Positions 34,123-42,969 are shown, counted from the first letter of the stretch. The stretch is 64,000 nt of DNA from Flammeovirgaceae bacterium (GCA_015180985.1 CP054185.1:1915001-1979000), one strand, 5' to 3'. Notes: a model not told the origin generated them from the letters alone. A program made the numbers and translations.

Positions 34123-35151
34123 TTATCCTCCTATTGTTGCCATGGATTCGTGCACAGGCGTATTGCCTGCCCGTTTCAGTTCAGCCTCAAACCCGTCTTT
34201 TGGCCGGTGGGCAAATGCGTTTAATAATAGTGTTTTAATTTCTTCATTGGTATGGCCCTTGCGCATCAGGTCTCGAATGTTAAGTACACCATCATCGTAC
34301 AAACAGGTTTTCAGAATGCCCTGCGCTGTAACGCGAATGCGGTTACAGGTACCACAAAAGGTCCGGCTAAAGGCCGCGATGATGCCGATATCGCCCAGGT
34401 AACCGGGTACTTTATAGTTTGAACTGGTTGAATTTTCGGGATCCGTTAGTTTGTATATAGCCGGATATCCATCTTTTATGTAGTTAAAAATTTCTTTGTG
34501 CGTCCAACGCAGTACCGGGTAATGAGCGCCTTCGCCATTAAAGGGCATCTCTTCAATAAACCGGACAGACATGTTGTGCTGTTTTGTTAGCTCAACCAGC
34601 GGGTAGATGTCATCAATGTTTTTTCCTTCCATGACTACGGCATTCACCTTAACGGGTATCTGGCAGTCGAGGAGCAGGTGCAATGTTTTCATAACCGCAT
34701 CAAACTCATCACGGAAGGTTATTTTTTTGAATCGAGCCTTGTCCAGTGTATCGAGGCTGAGGTTTACCGAAGCAATCTCCAGTTCTTTTAACTCCTTTAT
34801 GTATGGCGCAGTAAGTACCCCGTTGGTGGTGAGGTGCAGGTTGGTGATGCCGGGTACTTCTCTGATTTTTCGGATGAGGTTCATCAAATCGGTACGAACA
34901 AAGGGTTCGCCCCCGGTTAAACGCACTTTGCTGATGCCCATACCGGCCAGCAGGGTTACCAGTCGTTCAATTTCTTCAAAGCTCAGTAAGTCTTTTTTGG
35001 GTAAATAGTTTATGCCCTCTTCGGGCATGCAGTAAAAGCACCGCAGGTTGCACCGGTCGGTTACTGAAAGCCGCAGGTAAGTCAGTGGCCGGTTGTGGTT
35101 ATCGTATAATTGTGGAGATTTCACCCCGAATCGTTCAGACGCCCTTATCAA
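34123..35151 (-). CDS. moaA: GTP 3',8-cyclase MoaA
   Basis: A 342-residue radical SAM enzyme for the first step of molybdenum cofactor synthesis, converting GTP to 3',8-cH2GTP with MoaC. The SAM cluster is TDRCNLRCFYCMP near residue 36. The second, C-terminal cluster is TFCGTCNRIRVTAQGILKTC near residue 270. The protein ends in GG (ESMATIGG), the conserved MoaA tail required for activity. It is divergent to moaD, with a TAAATTTA palindrome in the 44-bp gap that could act as -7 box on both strands. Confidence 0.97.
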   Translation of the reverse strand: MIRASERFGVKSPQLYDNHNRPLTYLRLSVTDRCNLRCFYCMPEEGINYLPKKDLLSFEEIERLVTLLAGMGISKVRLTGGEPFVRTDLMNLIRKIREVPGITNLHLTTNGVLTAPYIKELKELEIASVNLSLDTLDKARFKKITFRDEFDAVMKTLHLLLDCQIPVKVNAVVMEGKNIDDIYPLVELTKQHNMSVRFIEEMPFNGEGAHYPVLRWTHKEIFNYIKDGYPAIYKLTDPENSTSSNYKVPGYLGDIGIIAAFSRTFCGTCNRIRVTAQGILKTCLYDDGVLNIRDLMRKGHTNEEIKTLLLNAFAHRPKDGFEAELKRAGNTPVHESMATIGG

Positions 35152-35195
35152 ACTGAATCCCTAAATTTACGTGTTTTCACGGTAATTAATCGGTT

Positions 35196-35438
35196 ATGAA
35201 ATGTACGGTAAAGGCTTTTGGAGTTACGCGCGATATACTGGGGCAGCGAGAAATGATGGTGGAAGTAAATGAAGGGTGCACTGTAGGAGAGCTAAAAGCA
35301 ATGCTTTTTAATCAATTTCCGCGGTTACATGGTTTGCGGTCGTTATTCATTGCAGTTAACAGCGAATATGCAGAGGATGCCCGCCTGTTGGCCGCTGGAG
35401 ACGAAATTGCCCTGATACCCCCGGTAAGCGGAGGGTAG
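35196..35438 (+). CDS. moaD: Molybdopterin synthase sulfur carrier subunit MoaD
   Basis: An 80-residue ubiquitin-fold protein ending in the required GG (ALIPPVSGG), which is thiocarboxylated and donates sulfur to precursor Z in the MoaDE complex. The segment SEYAEDARLLAAGDEIALIPP is typical. moaE follows after 100 bp on the same strand. No moeB-type activating enzyme gene is in the window. Confidence 0.93.
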   Translation: MKCTVKAFGVTRDILGQREMMVEVNEGCTVGELKAMLFNQFPRLHGLRSLFIAVNSEYAEDARLLAAGDEIALIPPVSGG

Positions 35439-35538
35439 AAAAAAGGTTGGTAGCAGGCATTGAAATCCGGTTGTGATTATTTACTTTCAAGCAGCCTTCC
35501 CGTTCCGCACATGACAATTATTCACCAACCTGTAGATA

Positions 35539-35970
35539 ATGATTAAAATCACCGAAAAGCCCATTGACATTCAGAAGGTAATTGATGCCACCTCGAGCCT
35601 GGGAGCCGGGGCCGTGAATGTCTTCATCGGAACTGTTCGAAACACCGCCCACGGTAAAAATGTGGTGTGGTTGGAGTATGAGTGCTACGAGTCCATGGCT
35701 GTAGCCGAAATCCGCAAAATAATGGATGAAGCTTCGCACCGCTGGCCTTTACTGGGTGCGGCCGTTAGCCACCGTGTTGGTACGCTTAAGCCGGGCGAAG
35801 TGTCAGTAGCTATTGCCGTGTCGGCCCCACACCGAAAGGATTCATTCGAGGCATGCCAGTTTATTATAGACACTTTAAAAGTTAAGGTGCCCATCTGGAA
35901 GAAGGAAATCTTCGAGGATGGCGAAGAATGGATCTCCGCCCAGCCCAACATGGAGCGATCCTACAACTGA
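35539..35970 (+). CDS. moaE: Molybdopterin synthase catalytic subunit MoaE
   Basis: A 143-residue large subunit of molybdopterin synthase. Recognisable segments are GAVNVFIGTVRN near residue 26, LEYECYESMA near 48, HRVGTLKPGEVSVAIAV near 79, and VPIWKKEIFEDGEEW near 119, which includes the conserved lysines of the active site. Its stop overlaps the end of a small convergent membrane-protein gene. A strong terminator lies 138 bp beyond. Confidence 0.95.
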   Translation: MIKITEKPIDIQKVIDATSSLGAGAVNVFIGTVRNTAHGKNVVWLEYECYESMAVAEIRKIMDEASHRWPLLGAAVSHRVGTLKPGEVSVAIAVSAPHRKDSFEACQFIIDTLKVKVPIWKKEIFEDGEEWISAQPNMERSYN

Positions 35971-36086
35971 TTAACCAGTATGATGGCGGCTGTTACAAGG
36001 GTAACAGCCAATACAAAACTACCGATGGCCAACACTACCAGGTCGCGGCTGATGGGGTTGATGTAGGGCTTTGAGAGTGTTTTCAT
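35961..36086 (-). CDS. Small single-span membrane protein (41 aa), predicted
   Basis: An ATG-started frame of 41 codons overlaps the moaE end by 10 bp in convergent orientation. It encodes MKTLSKPYINPISRD followed by a 22-residue hydrophobic span (LVVLAIGSFVLAVTLVTAA and on) and a short tail. Charge distribution is typical of an inner-membrane micropeptide with its N-terminus in the cytoplasm. No family is recognised and there is no clear ribosome-binding site, so it is a candidate only. Confidence 0.5.
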   Translation of the reverse strand: MKTLSKPYINPISRDLVVLAIGSFVLAVTLVTAAIILVNQL

Positions 36087-36107
36087 AAACCAACTATTTT
36101 TTTAGAC

Positions 36108-36142
36108 AACGCTAAGGTACCGATTACCTTGGCGTTTTTTTT
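36108..36142 (+). terminator. Strong rho-independent terminator after moaE
   Basis: AACGCTAAGGTA (36108-36119) pairs over 12 positions (one G-U) with TACCTTGGCGTT (36125-36136), loop CCGAT, followed by an eight-T run. The remaining 36143-36331 stretch between here and mobA is AT-rich and shows no gene. Confidence 0.85.
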
Positions 36143-36331
36143 GATTGTGTAAGAAATTCAAATTTTACCTTAATCAGCAAACCACATTTTTGGTTGATTG
36201 TTAAGCAGATAGAAAAAAAAATATTTTACCACTTCGCTTAAGAAGGCATATGATCTTAGCAATTAGTTATTTACACCGATTTGGTTAAGAAGCGAGTTAG
36301 TATAAGCACAACTTTTGAGCTAATCAGGCTG

Positions 36332-36925
36332 TTACCCGTTGGTATTCTTTTGTTGTAAGGTTTTTCTGAATTCTTCCAGCTCTTCAGGCGTATTGATATT
36401 AATCAGGTACTTAGGATGCGGTACGGTAAGCAGCGTTGCCTGATTGTTACGGATGAATTCCCTGGGGCTGTTTCCACCGGTGTTACAAAATTCTTTTAAT
36501 GGTGTCAATGCACCGGGCTCCCAGATGGCAAGCAGGGGTTCAGGTTGGAGACCGGTTGAATCAAGAAAACAGGTAACGATTTTTTCAGCGCTCCTCCCGG
36601 CAACCAGTAAATCAAGCAGGGGCTTGTCAATATAAGGCATATCCACCGGCACGGTTAACCAGGCTGCTTCGGGTTGGTGATAAAATGCAGTTAGGATGCC
36701 GTTCAGCGGACCCTCGAAGCTGAACCGATCGGGTAGTGCCGACAGCGTTGTACCTGCAGGTGGCTTATGGGCTGAAAGAAAGACTTGCCGGCAAAAAGGT
36801 AGTAAGAGTTCAGCCAGGTATTGGCGTTGTGGTTTATCGTAATAGTAAACTTCGCTTTTGTCAAATCCCATGCGCGAACTCTGTCCGCCTGCCAGTATCA
36901 ATCCGTTTAACCGGGCGCTAATCAT
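36332..36925 (-). CDS. mobA: Molybdenum cofactor guanylyltransferase MobA
   Basis: A 197-residue nucleotidyltransferase that links GMP to molybdopterin. The nucleotide-binding signature GLILAGGQSSRMGFDKS is at residues 8-24 from the ATG at 36925 (MISARLNG). A longer frame to 37024 exists, but it would extend over the channel gene and adds non-family sequence. The metal-binding VPVDMPYID is present. Its start overlaps the channel gene's end by 8 bp. mobA implies use of a bis-MGD type cofactor, although no such enzyme is in the window. Confidence 0.88.
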   Translation of the reverse strand: MISARLNGLILAGGQSSRMGFDKSEVYYYDKPQRQYLAELLLPFCRQVFLSAHKPPAGTTLSALPDRFSFEGPLNGILTAFYHQPEAAWLTVPVDMPYIDKPLLDLLVAGRSAEKIVTCFLDSTGLQPEPLLAIWEPGALTPLKEFCNTGGNSPREFIRNNQATLLTVPHPKYLININTPEELEEFRKTLQQKNTNG

Positions 36926-37715
36926 GAAATTCTTTTCCGCAATGCGGGCAAGTGTGTTTTTTTGACCGCGGGGTATGGAGAAGTTCAAAAAATCCTGACG
37001 ACAGGATACCGGCCGGCAAAGCAAGAAAGGCCACTCCCGCTATGGCGAAGAGCCCGCCCAGCACTTTGCCCAGTGGGGTAATGGGTACCACATCGCCATA
37101 GCCAACTGTGGTAAGCGTGGCCATGCCCCACCACATGGCTTCGGGTATGGAGCCGAACTTATCGGGCTGGGCTTCCCGTTCGGCCAGGTGCATAAAAAAG
37201 GAAATGATAACTAAGATAAAAATGATAAAGATGAAACTTAACACCAACTGTTCTTTCCGTTCGGCAATAACCCGTTTAAAGATATTCATGGCCTGCATGT
37301 AACGGGTAATCTTAAACATGCGGAATAGCGCCATAAGGCGGAAGATCCTTAGAAAGCGCAGGTCCAGTGGAAGGAAGGTCAGGTAAAATGGTAAAAAGGC
37401 CAGCAGATCAACAATGGCCATCGTTGTTCGCGCATAACGAAGCCTTCCGTAAAGGGGGTGTGAGAATTTTGGGTTTTCTACAATGGCATATAGCCGGGCA
37501 ATGTATTCTAACGTGAAAAATGCAACGGAGAAAATTTCAAAATCGGTAAATAGCTCGCTGTATTGTTTTTCAAGTGAAGGCACCGATGCGGCAACGACTG
37601 CCACGATGTTCAGCAAAATGATGAGGATAAGCAGGTATTCAAAAATCCGTTCGGGCAGGCCACCCTTTTCGTTCGGGTCAAGGGTCAGGTACAGTCGTTT
37701 GCGAAAGGTTTTCAT
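36918..37715 (-). CDS. Voltage-gated potassium channel family protein
   Basis: A 265-residue six-TM cation channel. A voltage-sensor-like S4 (LRFLRIFRLMALFRMFKITRY as spaced basic residues, about 115-140) is followed by pore helix and selectivity filter TTVGYGDVVP near residue 205, which marks K+ selectivity. The C-terminus ends in a small Cys pair (CPHCGKEFH) that may bind zinc. It overlaps moaC by 4 bp (37712-37715) and mobA by 8 bp, so it is translated from the moaC-mobA operon; the biological reason is unclear. Confidence 0.9.
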   Translation of the reverse strand: MKTFRKRLYLTLDPNEKGGLPERIFEYLLILIILLNIVAVVAASVPSLEKQYSELFTDFEIFSVAFFTLEYIARLYAIVENPKFSHPLYGRLRYARTTMAIVDLLAFLPFYLTFLPLDLRFLRIFRLMALFRMFKITRYMQAMNIFKRVIAERKEQLVLSFIFIIFILVIISFFMHLAEREAQPDKFGSIPEAMWWGMATLTTVGYGDVVPITPLGKVLGGLFAIAGVAFLALPAGILSSGFFELLHTPRSKKHTCPHCGKEFHD

Positions 37716-38194
37716 GGGTTGCGTGTAAAATCTTTTTTACCACCAGTTTTTTCCATCAGTTTTATTTCTTTAATCATAATGTCGTGCGACAAGGCCTTAC
37801 ACATATCATAAACCGTTAAGGCAGCCACAGTAACTGCTGATAAGGCCTCCATTTCAACCCCGGTTTTACCCGAAACAGAAACAGTGCTGTCGATTACTAT
37901 GGCATTGCGGGTGGTGGTTATCCGGATTACGCAATCTTCCAGGCCAATGGGGTGGGCCAGGGGTATCAGGTCGGCCGTTTTTTTGGCGCCCATGGTGCCG
38001 GCCAGGATGGCGGTTTGGAAGACCGGGCCTTTTTTGGTTACCAGTTCCTGCTGTTTAATCAGTTTTAAAATAGCAGCACCCACTTCAACAATGGCCTGTG
38101 CGCGCGCGGTACGTTTGGTGACGGGTTTGCCGGAGACATCCACCATTTGCGGATTGCCCGACTTATCGGTGTGGGTTAATTGTTTAACTTTCAT
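37712..38194 (-). CDS. moaC: Cyclic pyranopterin monophosphate synthase MoaC
   Basis: A 160-residue MoaC, which rearranges the MoaA product to cPMP. Typical stretches: MVDVSGKPVTKRTARA near residue 17, LIPLAHPIGLEDC near 76 with the catalytic LAHP, and VEMEALSAVTVAALTVYDMCKA near 114 ending in the conserved K-A. First gene of a moaC-channel-mobA operon, divergent from moeA, with 32 bp between the starts. Confidence 0.96.
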   Translation of the reverse strand: MKVKQLTHTDKSGNPQMVDVSGKPVTKRTARAQAIVEVGAAILKLIKQQELVTKKGPVFQTAILAGTMGAKKTADLIPLAHPIGLEDCVIRITTTRNAIVIDSTVSVSGKTGVEMEALSAVTVAALTVYDMCKALSHDIMIKEIKLMEKTGGKKDFTRNP

Positions 38195-38226
38195 GCACCC
38201 GTTAACTCAAAGGTAGCAATTTATTC

Positions 38227-39420
38227 ATGGTAAGCGTACACGAAGCCTTTCAGATAATTCAATCCGTGCGTTGTCCCGTTGGTATTGAAACACTATCCCT
38301 TACCGATTCGGTTGGGCGTGTACTGGCCGAAACCGTTGTTGCCGACCGCGACTTCCCCCCGTTCAATCGGGTAGCAATGGATGGTATTGCGGTCAGTTCA
38401 AAATCATTTGAGGCGGGCCAGCGGGAATATGAAATTGAATCCGTTCAGGCTGCCGGTCAGCCGGGTAATAAACTTCAGGATTTGCAAAAGTGCGTTGAGG
38501 TGATGACGGGCGCCATATTGCCGGAGGGCACCGATGTGGTTATCCGGTATGAAGATATTGAGTTGAAAGGCAACCATGCCCTGGTGAAAATTTCAGAAGT
38601 AAAGAAAGGAATGAACATTCATCCGCAGGCGCAGGATGCGAAAGCGGGCGAAGTGCTGCTCAGGCCTGGCCAGCGTATTTCACCGGCTGACGTGGCGCTG
38701 CTGGCCGCGGTGGGTAAACCAACCGTGCAGGTCAAGGCGTTTCCGCGAACTGCCATCATTTCATCGGGCGATGAGCTGGTTGAATTGAATGTTGCGCCTG
38801 CCCGGCATCAACAGAGGCGTTCCAATGTGTATGCTTTGCATGCCGCCATGAAAGAGGCCGGTTGGCGTGGTGAACTTTTTCACCTGAACGACAGCCGGAG
38901 TGAAATTGAAATTATCTTAGCTGACCTGTTAAAGCGATTTGATATACTGATTTTATCGGGAGGTGTGTCAAAGGGTAAATTTGATTTTATACCGCAGGCA
39001 CTTGCAGCACTTGGTGTTGAAAAAAAAATTCATCAGGTTAGTCAGCGCCCGGGTAAGCCGTTTTGGTTTGGCAATCGCAGCGATGGCAAAGTGGTGTTTG
39101 CCTTGCCGGGTAACCCGGTTTCAACTTACGTATGCTTTTACCGGTATATCCTTCCGTGGATGATGCAGCAGATGGGTGTTGTGTTAAAACCCGAGCAGGC
39201 CATACTTGCCGAAGACGTTATGTTTACACCCCCGCTAACCTACTTTCTTCAGGTTAGTACTTTTTTTAAAGAAGGAAAGCGGATGGCCCGGCCTGTGCCC
39301 GGTGGAGGCTCCGGAGACTTTGTAAACCTGAAAGACGTTGACGGATTTATGGAGTTGCCGGCCGGTAAATCTGAATTTAAAACGGGTGAATACTTTCCGT
39401 ATATTGGTTTCAGAGCATAA
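38227..39420 (+). CDS. moeA: Molybdopterin molybdotransferase MoeA
   Basis: A 397-residue enzyme that inserts molybdate into adenylylated molybdopterin. Domain order is MoeA-like: N-terminal domain with DRDFPPFNRVAMDGIAV (about 39-55), the linker domain with MTGAILPEGTDVVIRYED (about 91-108), the MogA-like fold with LILSGGVSKGKFDFIPQAL (about 241-259) and VFALPGNPVSTYVCFYRY, then the C-terminal beta domain. No separate mogA/moaB is seen in the window. Confidence 0.95.
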   Translation: MVSVHEAFQIIQSVRCPVGIETLSLTDSVGRVLAETVVADRDFPPFNRVAMDGIAVSSKSFEAGQREYEIESVQAAGQPGNKLQDLQKCVEVMTGAILPEGTDVVIRYEDIELKGNHALVKISEVKKGMNIHPQAQDAKAGEVLLRPGQRISPADVALLAAVGKPTVQVKAFPRTAIISSGDELVELNVAPARHQQRRSNVYALHAAMKEAGWRGELFHLNDSRSEIEIILADLLKRFDILILSGGVSKGKFDFIPQALAALGVEKKIHQVSQRPGKPFWFGNRSDGKVVFALPGNPVSTYVCFYRYILPWMMQQMGVVLKPEQAILAEDVMFTPPLTYFLQVSTFFKEGKRMARPVPGGGSGDFVNLKDVDGFMELPAGKSEFKTGEYFPYIGFRA

Positions 39421-39421
39421 G

Positions 39422-40879
39422 CTACCTTAGGCTGTCAAAGACTTTGTTAATGGTTTCTTTGTCATTAGCCATTACCAGCAACTTATCGTTTGCGTTTAAA
39501 ACGGTTGAACCGCCCGGCCTTATAAATTTCCCGTTGCGGTTTATCATAACAATAGTGGCTCCCTTGGGAAAGTTCAGTTGTACAATAGATTTTCCGGCTG
39601 ATTTATTTTCAGCCTGTATGTCCACCTCAAACAACTCCGACTTAAAGTCATCAATCAATTCCATTTCCAACAACGATTTTTTCCGGACTTTTTCCGGAAC
39701 AGTCAAATGAAGCCATTTAGCAACAAGCGTTAATGTTGTTCCTTGAAGCAGTACCGATGTTACCGTGATAAAAAAAACAATATGAAAAATGGTACCGGCA
39801 CTCTCAACCCCGGCAAGTAAAGGGTACGTAGCAAATACAATAGGTACGGCTCCCCGTAAACCAACCCACGAAATAAATAATTTATCACGAAAAGGAATTC
39901 TAAATGCGGCAAGGCTGATAAATACTCCGATGGGCCGGGCAACAAACATTAAGACGGCTGCTATTAAAATGCCGATACCTAAAATAGGGAGTATCTGACT
40001 CGGAAATACAAGAAGCCCCAGCGTAAGAAACATAATGATTTGCATAAGCCATGCTATTCCATCGTAAAACTGAATTAATGTTTTTTTATGGATGAGTTGG
40101 GCGTTACCAACCAGCAGGCCGCTGATGTAAATTGCCAGAAAGCCGTTTCCACCAACAAAGTCGGTAATTGAAAACGTGAAAAGTACCAAGGCAGTAACCA
40201 ACACCGGATAAAGCCCATCAACATCAAGGCTGATCTTATTTACAATCAGTACTATACCTTTTCCAAGCAGGAAGCCTAAACCGGCACCAATTAGCATTTG
40301 TTGAAGAAACAGCAACAGCAAGTCCAGTACGGTTTGTTCAGTGTTGCCGTAGAACGACAGTAAACTAATGGTAAGCACGTAGGCCATCGGATCGTTGCTA
40401 CCGCTTTCCAGTTCAAGCATGGGGCGTAGGTTTCGCTTTAAGCCAACACTTCGCCCTCGCAAAATGGAGAATACGGCCGCGGCATCGGTTGAAGAAACTA
40501 TCGATCCTAACAGGAAACTCTCAAGCAACGGAATATCGGCCAGCCAATAAGCGCACAACCCAACAACAGTGGCAGTAAGCAACACGCCAATGGTAGAAAG
40601 AAGTATGCCCTGCTTAAGCACGGGTTGTACACTTTCATACTTGGTGTCAATGGCACCCGAAAAGAGAATGAAATTTAGTGCAATGACTCCAATAAACTGA
40701 GTGAGTTTGGGATCATTAAAATAAATTCCGCCAGGGCCATCTGAACCGGCCAGCATACCCAATAAAAGGAACATGATCAGTGCGGGAACACCAACCCGGT
40801 ACGAAGTTTTACTGGCAATTATGCTCAGAAAGAGCAGGATTGATCCCAGTAGCAAAATATTTTCCGAGGTGAGTGTCAT
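39422..40879 (-). CDS. Potassium/proton antiporter, CPA1 family (CvrA/NhaP2-like)
   Basis: A 485-residue membrane antiporter with about 13 TM segments in the first 400 residues, including LESGSNDPMAYVL (the SNDP motif of NhaP2/CvrA-type exchangers) near residue 155 and GSIVSSTDAAAVFSILRGR near 126. Residues 410-485 form a TrkA-C-type regulatory domain (LNFPKGATIVMINRNGKFIRP). This domain order matches K+/H+ antiporters controlling ion balance at low osmolarity. It converges on moeA with a 1-bp gap. Confidence 0.9.
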   Translation of the reverse strand: MTLTSENILLLGSILLFLSIIASKTSYRVGVPALIMFLLLGMLAGSDGPGGIYFNDPKLTQFIGVIALNFILFSGAIDTKYESVQPVLKQGILLSTIGVLLTATVVGLCAYWLADIPLLESFLLGSIVSSTDAAAVFSILRGRSVGLKRNLRPMLELESGSNDPMAYVLTISLLSFYGNTEQTVLDLLLLFLQQMLIGAGLGFLLGKGIVLIVNKISLDVDGLYPVLVTALVLFTFSITDFVGGNGFLAIYISGLLVGNAQLIHKKTLIQFYDGIAWLMQIIMFLTLGLLVFPSQILPILGIGILIAAVLMFVARPIGVFISLAAFRIPFRDKLFISWVGLRGAVPIVFATYPLLAGVESAGTIFHIVFFITVTSVLLQGTTLTLVAKWLHLTVPEKVRKKSLLEMELIDDFKSELFEVDIQAENKSAGKSIVQLNFPKGATIVMINRNGKFIRPGGSTVLNANDKLLVMANDKETINKVFDSLR

Positions 40880-40913
40880 TAATCAACTAGTATACGCATT
40901 TTATATGGAAACA

Positions 40914-40945
40914 TTGCCGCTGTAATTCGTTTTGGGTTAATTTTG
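40914..40945 (+). promoter_or_regulatory. Predicted promoter of ffh
   Basis: TTG at 40914-40916, 21-nt spacer and TAATTTTG at 40938-40945 fit the Bacteroidota TTG/TAnnTTTG pattern with a perfect -7 box; the ffh start is 29 nt downstream. Confidence 0.6.
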
Positions 40946-40973
40946 CATTCTTATTTGAAAATCGAAGGTACGC

Positions 40974-42305
40974 ATGTTCGATAGCTTAAGTCAAAAACTC
41001 GAAAAAGCATTCCAAACCCTTAAGGGGCAAGGCCGCATTACCGAAATTAACGTTGCCTCCACCATTAAAGAAATCCGCAAGGCCCTCATTGATGCGGACG
41101 TGAACTACAAAGTAGCCAAGGAGGTAACCGATGAAATCAAGCAAAAAGCCCTGGGCCAAAATGTGCTCACGGCTATTTCGCCAAGCCAGTTGCTCATTAA
41201 AATAACCAACGATGAGTTGACTGCCTTGATGGGAGGTACAGGCGAAGAGATTACCATTGCCGGCAACCCGGCCGTTATTCTTATCGCGGGTTTGCAGGGT
41301 TCGGGTAAAACAACTTTTTCAGGTAAACTGGCCAACTACCTGAAAAAGCAGGGCCGGCAGGTATTGCTTGCGGCCTGCGACATTTACCGGCCGGCAGCCA
41401 TTGATCAGCTTAAAGTGCTTGGCCAGCAGATTGGTGTTGATGTGTATGCCGAACCCGAAAACAAAGATGCCGTAAAAATTGCCAACGCGGCTATTGAATA
41501 TGCCAGAAAGAATAACTACCGTATTGTTATCGTAGATACAGCCGGCCGCCTGGCGGTGGATGAGGAAATGATGAATGAGATTACCCGGCTGAAGGAAGCG
41601 CTCCATCCTTCCGAAACGTTGTTCGTGGTGGATTCGATGACCGGCCAGGACGCGGTGAACACTGCAAAAGCATTTAACGACCGGCTGAATTTTGATGGCG
41701 TAGTACTTACCAAACTCGATGGCGATGCCCGTGGCGGTGCGGCCCTCTCCATCCGCAAGGTGGTTGAAAAGCCCATCAAGTTTATCAGCACCGGTGAGAA
41801 AATGGATGCCCTCGACCGGTTCTACCCCGACCGGATGGCCAGCCGCATCCTCGGCATGGGCGATGTGGTGTCGCTGGTAGAAAAAGCACAACAGACTTTT
41901 GATGAAGAAGAAGCCAGAAGGCTGAATAAAAAATTACGCAAGAACCAGTTCGACTTCAACGATTTCCTCAGTCAGCTTGAGCAGATTAAGAAAATGGGCA
42001 ACATGAAGGACCTGCTGGGCATGATACCGGGCGTTGGTAAGGCGTTGAAAGGGGTGGATGTTGATGATAACTCTTTTAAGCCTGTGGAGGCCATTATCCG
42101 TTCCATGACCAATGAGGAGCGTGAGAACCCCGACATCATTAACGGCAGCCGGAAGAACCGCATCGCAAAAGGCAGCGGTACTTCGGTGCAGCAGGTTAAC
42201 CAGTTGCTGAAACAATTTGGCGATATGCGTAAGATGATGAAAACCATGAATAAAATGGGCGGTGGGGCCAAAGCATTATCGGCATTAAACCCGTTTGGCC
42301 GGTAA
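40974..42305 (+). CDS. ffh: Signal recognition particle protein Ffh
   Basis: A 443-residue SRP GTPase that targets membrane proteins to the translocon with 4.5S RNA and FtsY. N domain at 1-90, G domain at 95-295 with GLQGSGKTTFSGKLA (G1), DTAGRLAVDEEMM (G3), TKLDGDARGGAAL (G4) and FISTGEKMDALDRF (G5). The C-terminal M domain (about 325-443) has the methionine-rich MGNMKDLLGMIPGVGK and MRKMMKTMNKMGGG. Full length for the family. Terminated by the hairpin at 42386. Confidence 0.98.
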   Translation: MFDSLSQKLEKAFQTLKGQGRITEINVASTIKEIRKALIDADVNYKVAKEVTDEIKQKALGQNVLTAISPSQLLIKITNDELTALMGGTGEEITIAGNPAVILIAGLQGSGKTTFSGKLANYLKKQGRQVLLAACDIYRPAAIDQLKVLGQQIGVDVYAEPENKDAVKIANAAIEYARKNNYRIVIVDTAGRLAVDEEMMNEITRLKEALHPSETLFVVDSMTGQDAVNTAKAFNDRLNFDGVVLTKLDGDARGGAALSIRKVVEKPIKFISTGEKMDALDRFYPDRMASRILGMGDVVSLVEKAQQTFDEEEARRLNKKLRKNQFDFNDFLSQLEQIKKMGNMKDLLGMIPGVGKALKGVDVDDNSFKPVEAIIRSMTNEERENPDIINGSRKNRIAKGSGTSVQQVNQLLKQFGDMRKMMKTMNKMGGGAKALSALNPFGR

Positions 42306-42385
42306 AAAAACGTATGCAAACCCAAAACCTATTTTCCTTATTAAACGTTATCCCCTTAGTTTACAGGATAATTTAAATTCGTTTC

Positions 42386-42414
42386 AAAATGCCCCTGCCT
42401 CAGGGGCATTTTAC
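42386..42414 (+). terminator. Rho-independent terminator after ffh
   Basis: AAAATGCCCCTG (42386-42397) and CAGGGGCATTTT (42401-42412) form a perfect 12-bp stem with a 3-nt loop. It is symmetrical, and on the plus strand the stem ends in a TTTT tract. Confidence 0.8.
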
Positions 42415-42436
42415 ATGAGTAACCAAAACCAGTTAT

Positions 42437-42952
42437 ATGAAAAGAATAATATTATTTACCGCTTTTGTTGCTGCGCTAACCTTCGTTGCCGCTGCACAGG
42501 ATAAATCAAAACGACCAAGCCCTCCGGCTGTAGCCGAAGGAACCATTGATGGGGTAAAAGTTAAAGTGGATTACAGCCAGCCCGGTGCAAAAGGCCGCAA
42601 GGTGATGGGTGGCCTGGTGCCCTACGGTGAAGTATGGCGTACTGGCGCCAACGAGGCAACCGTTATTGAATTTGATAAGAATGTAAAAATCGAAGGGCAG
42701 GCATTGGCGGCCGGTAAGTATACCCTGTTTACAATCCCCGGAGAAAATGAGTGGACCATTATTTTTAACAAAAAGACAGGTCAGTGGGGTGCTTATGACT
42801 ATGCCAAAAATAAAGATCAGGATGCCCTCCAGGTAAAAGTTAAATCCGGTAAGACCAACTTTACCGAACTGTTTACTATCAGTGTGGACAAAGATGTTGT
42901 TACCCTGAAATGGGAAAATACGGCCGTGTCCTTTAAGGTGAGCAAAGGCTGA
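42437..42952 (+). CDS. DUF2911 domain protein, exported
   Basis: A 171-residue secreted protein: signal peptide at residues 1-20 (MKRIILFTAFVAALTFVAAA). The body is a single DUF2911 domain, widespread in Bacteroidota, with VDYSQPGAKGRKVMGGLVPYG, VWRTGANEATVIEF and YTLFTIPGENEWTIIFNK. Function is unknown; the domain is often found alone or with TPR repeats. Flanked by terminators on both sides, so it is its own transcription unit. Confidence 0.92.
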   Translation: MKRIILFTAFVAALTFVAAAQDKSKRPSPPAVAEGTIDGVKVKVDYSQPGAKGRKVMGGLVPYGEVWRTGANEATVIEFDKNVKIEGQALAAGKYTLFTIPGENEWTIIFNKKTGQWGAYDYAKNKDQDALQVKVKSGKTNFTELFTISVDKDVVTLKWENTAVSFKVSKG

Positions 42953-42969
42953 GTTAAGCCTGATACCAT

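Noticed and set aside
35439..35538. Riboswitch (Moco RNA) between moaD and moaE
   Set aside because: The 100-nt gap has only short complementary words (GGTTGG/CCAACC) and none of the elaborate helices expected of the Moco motif.
41319..41891. 190-codon frame opposite ffh
   Set aside because: Antisense shadow of a highly conserved gene.
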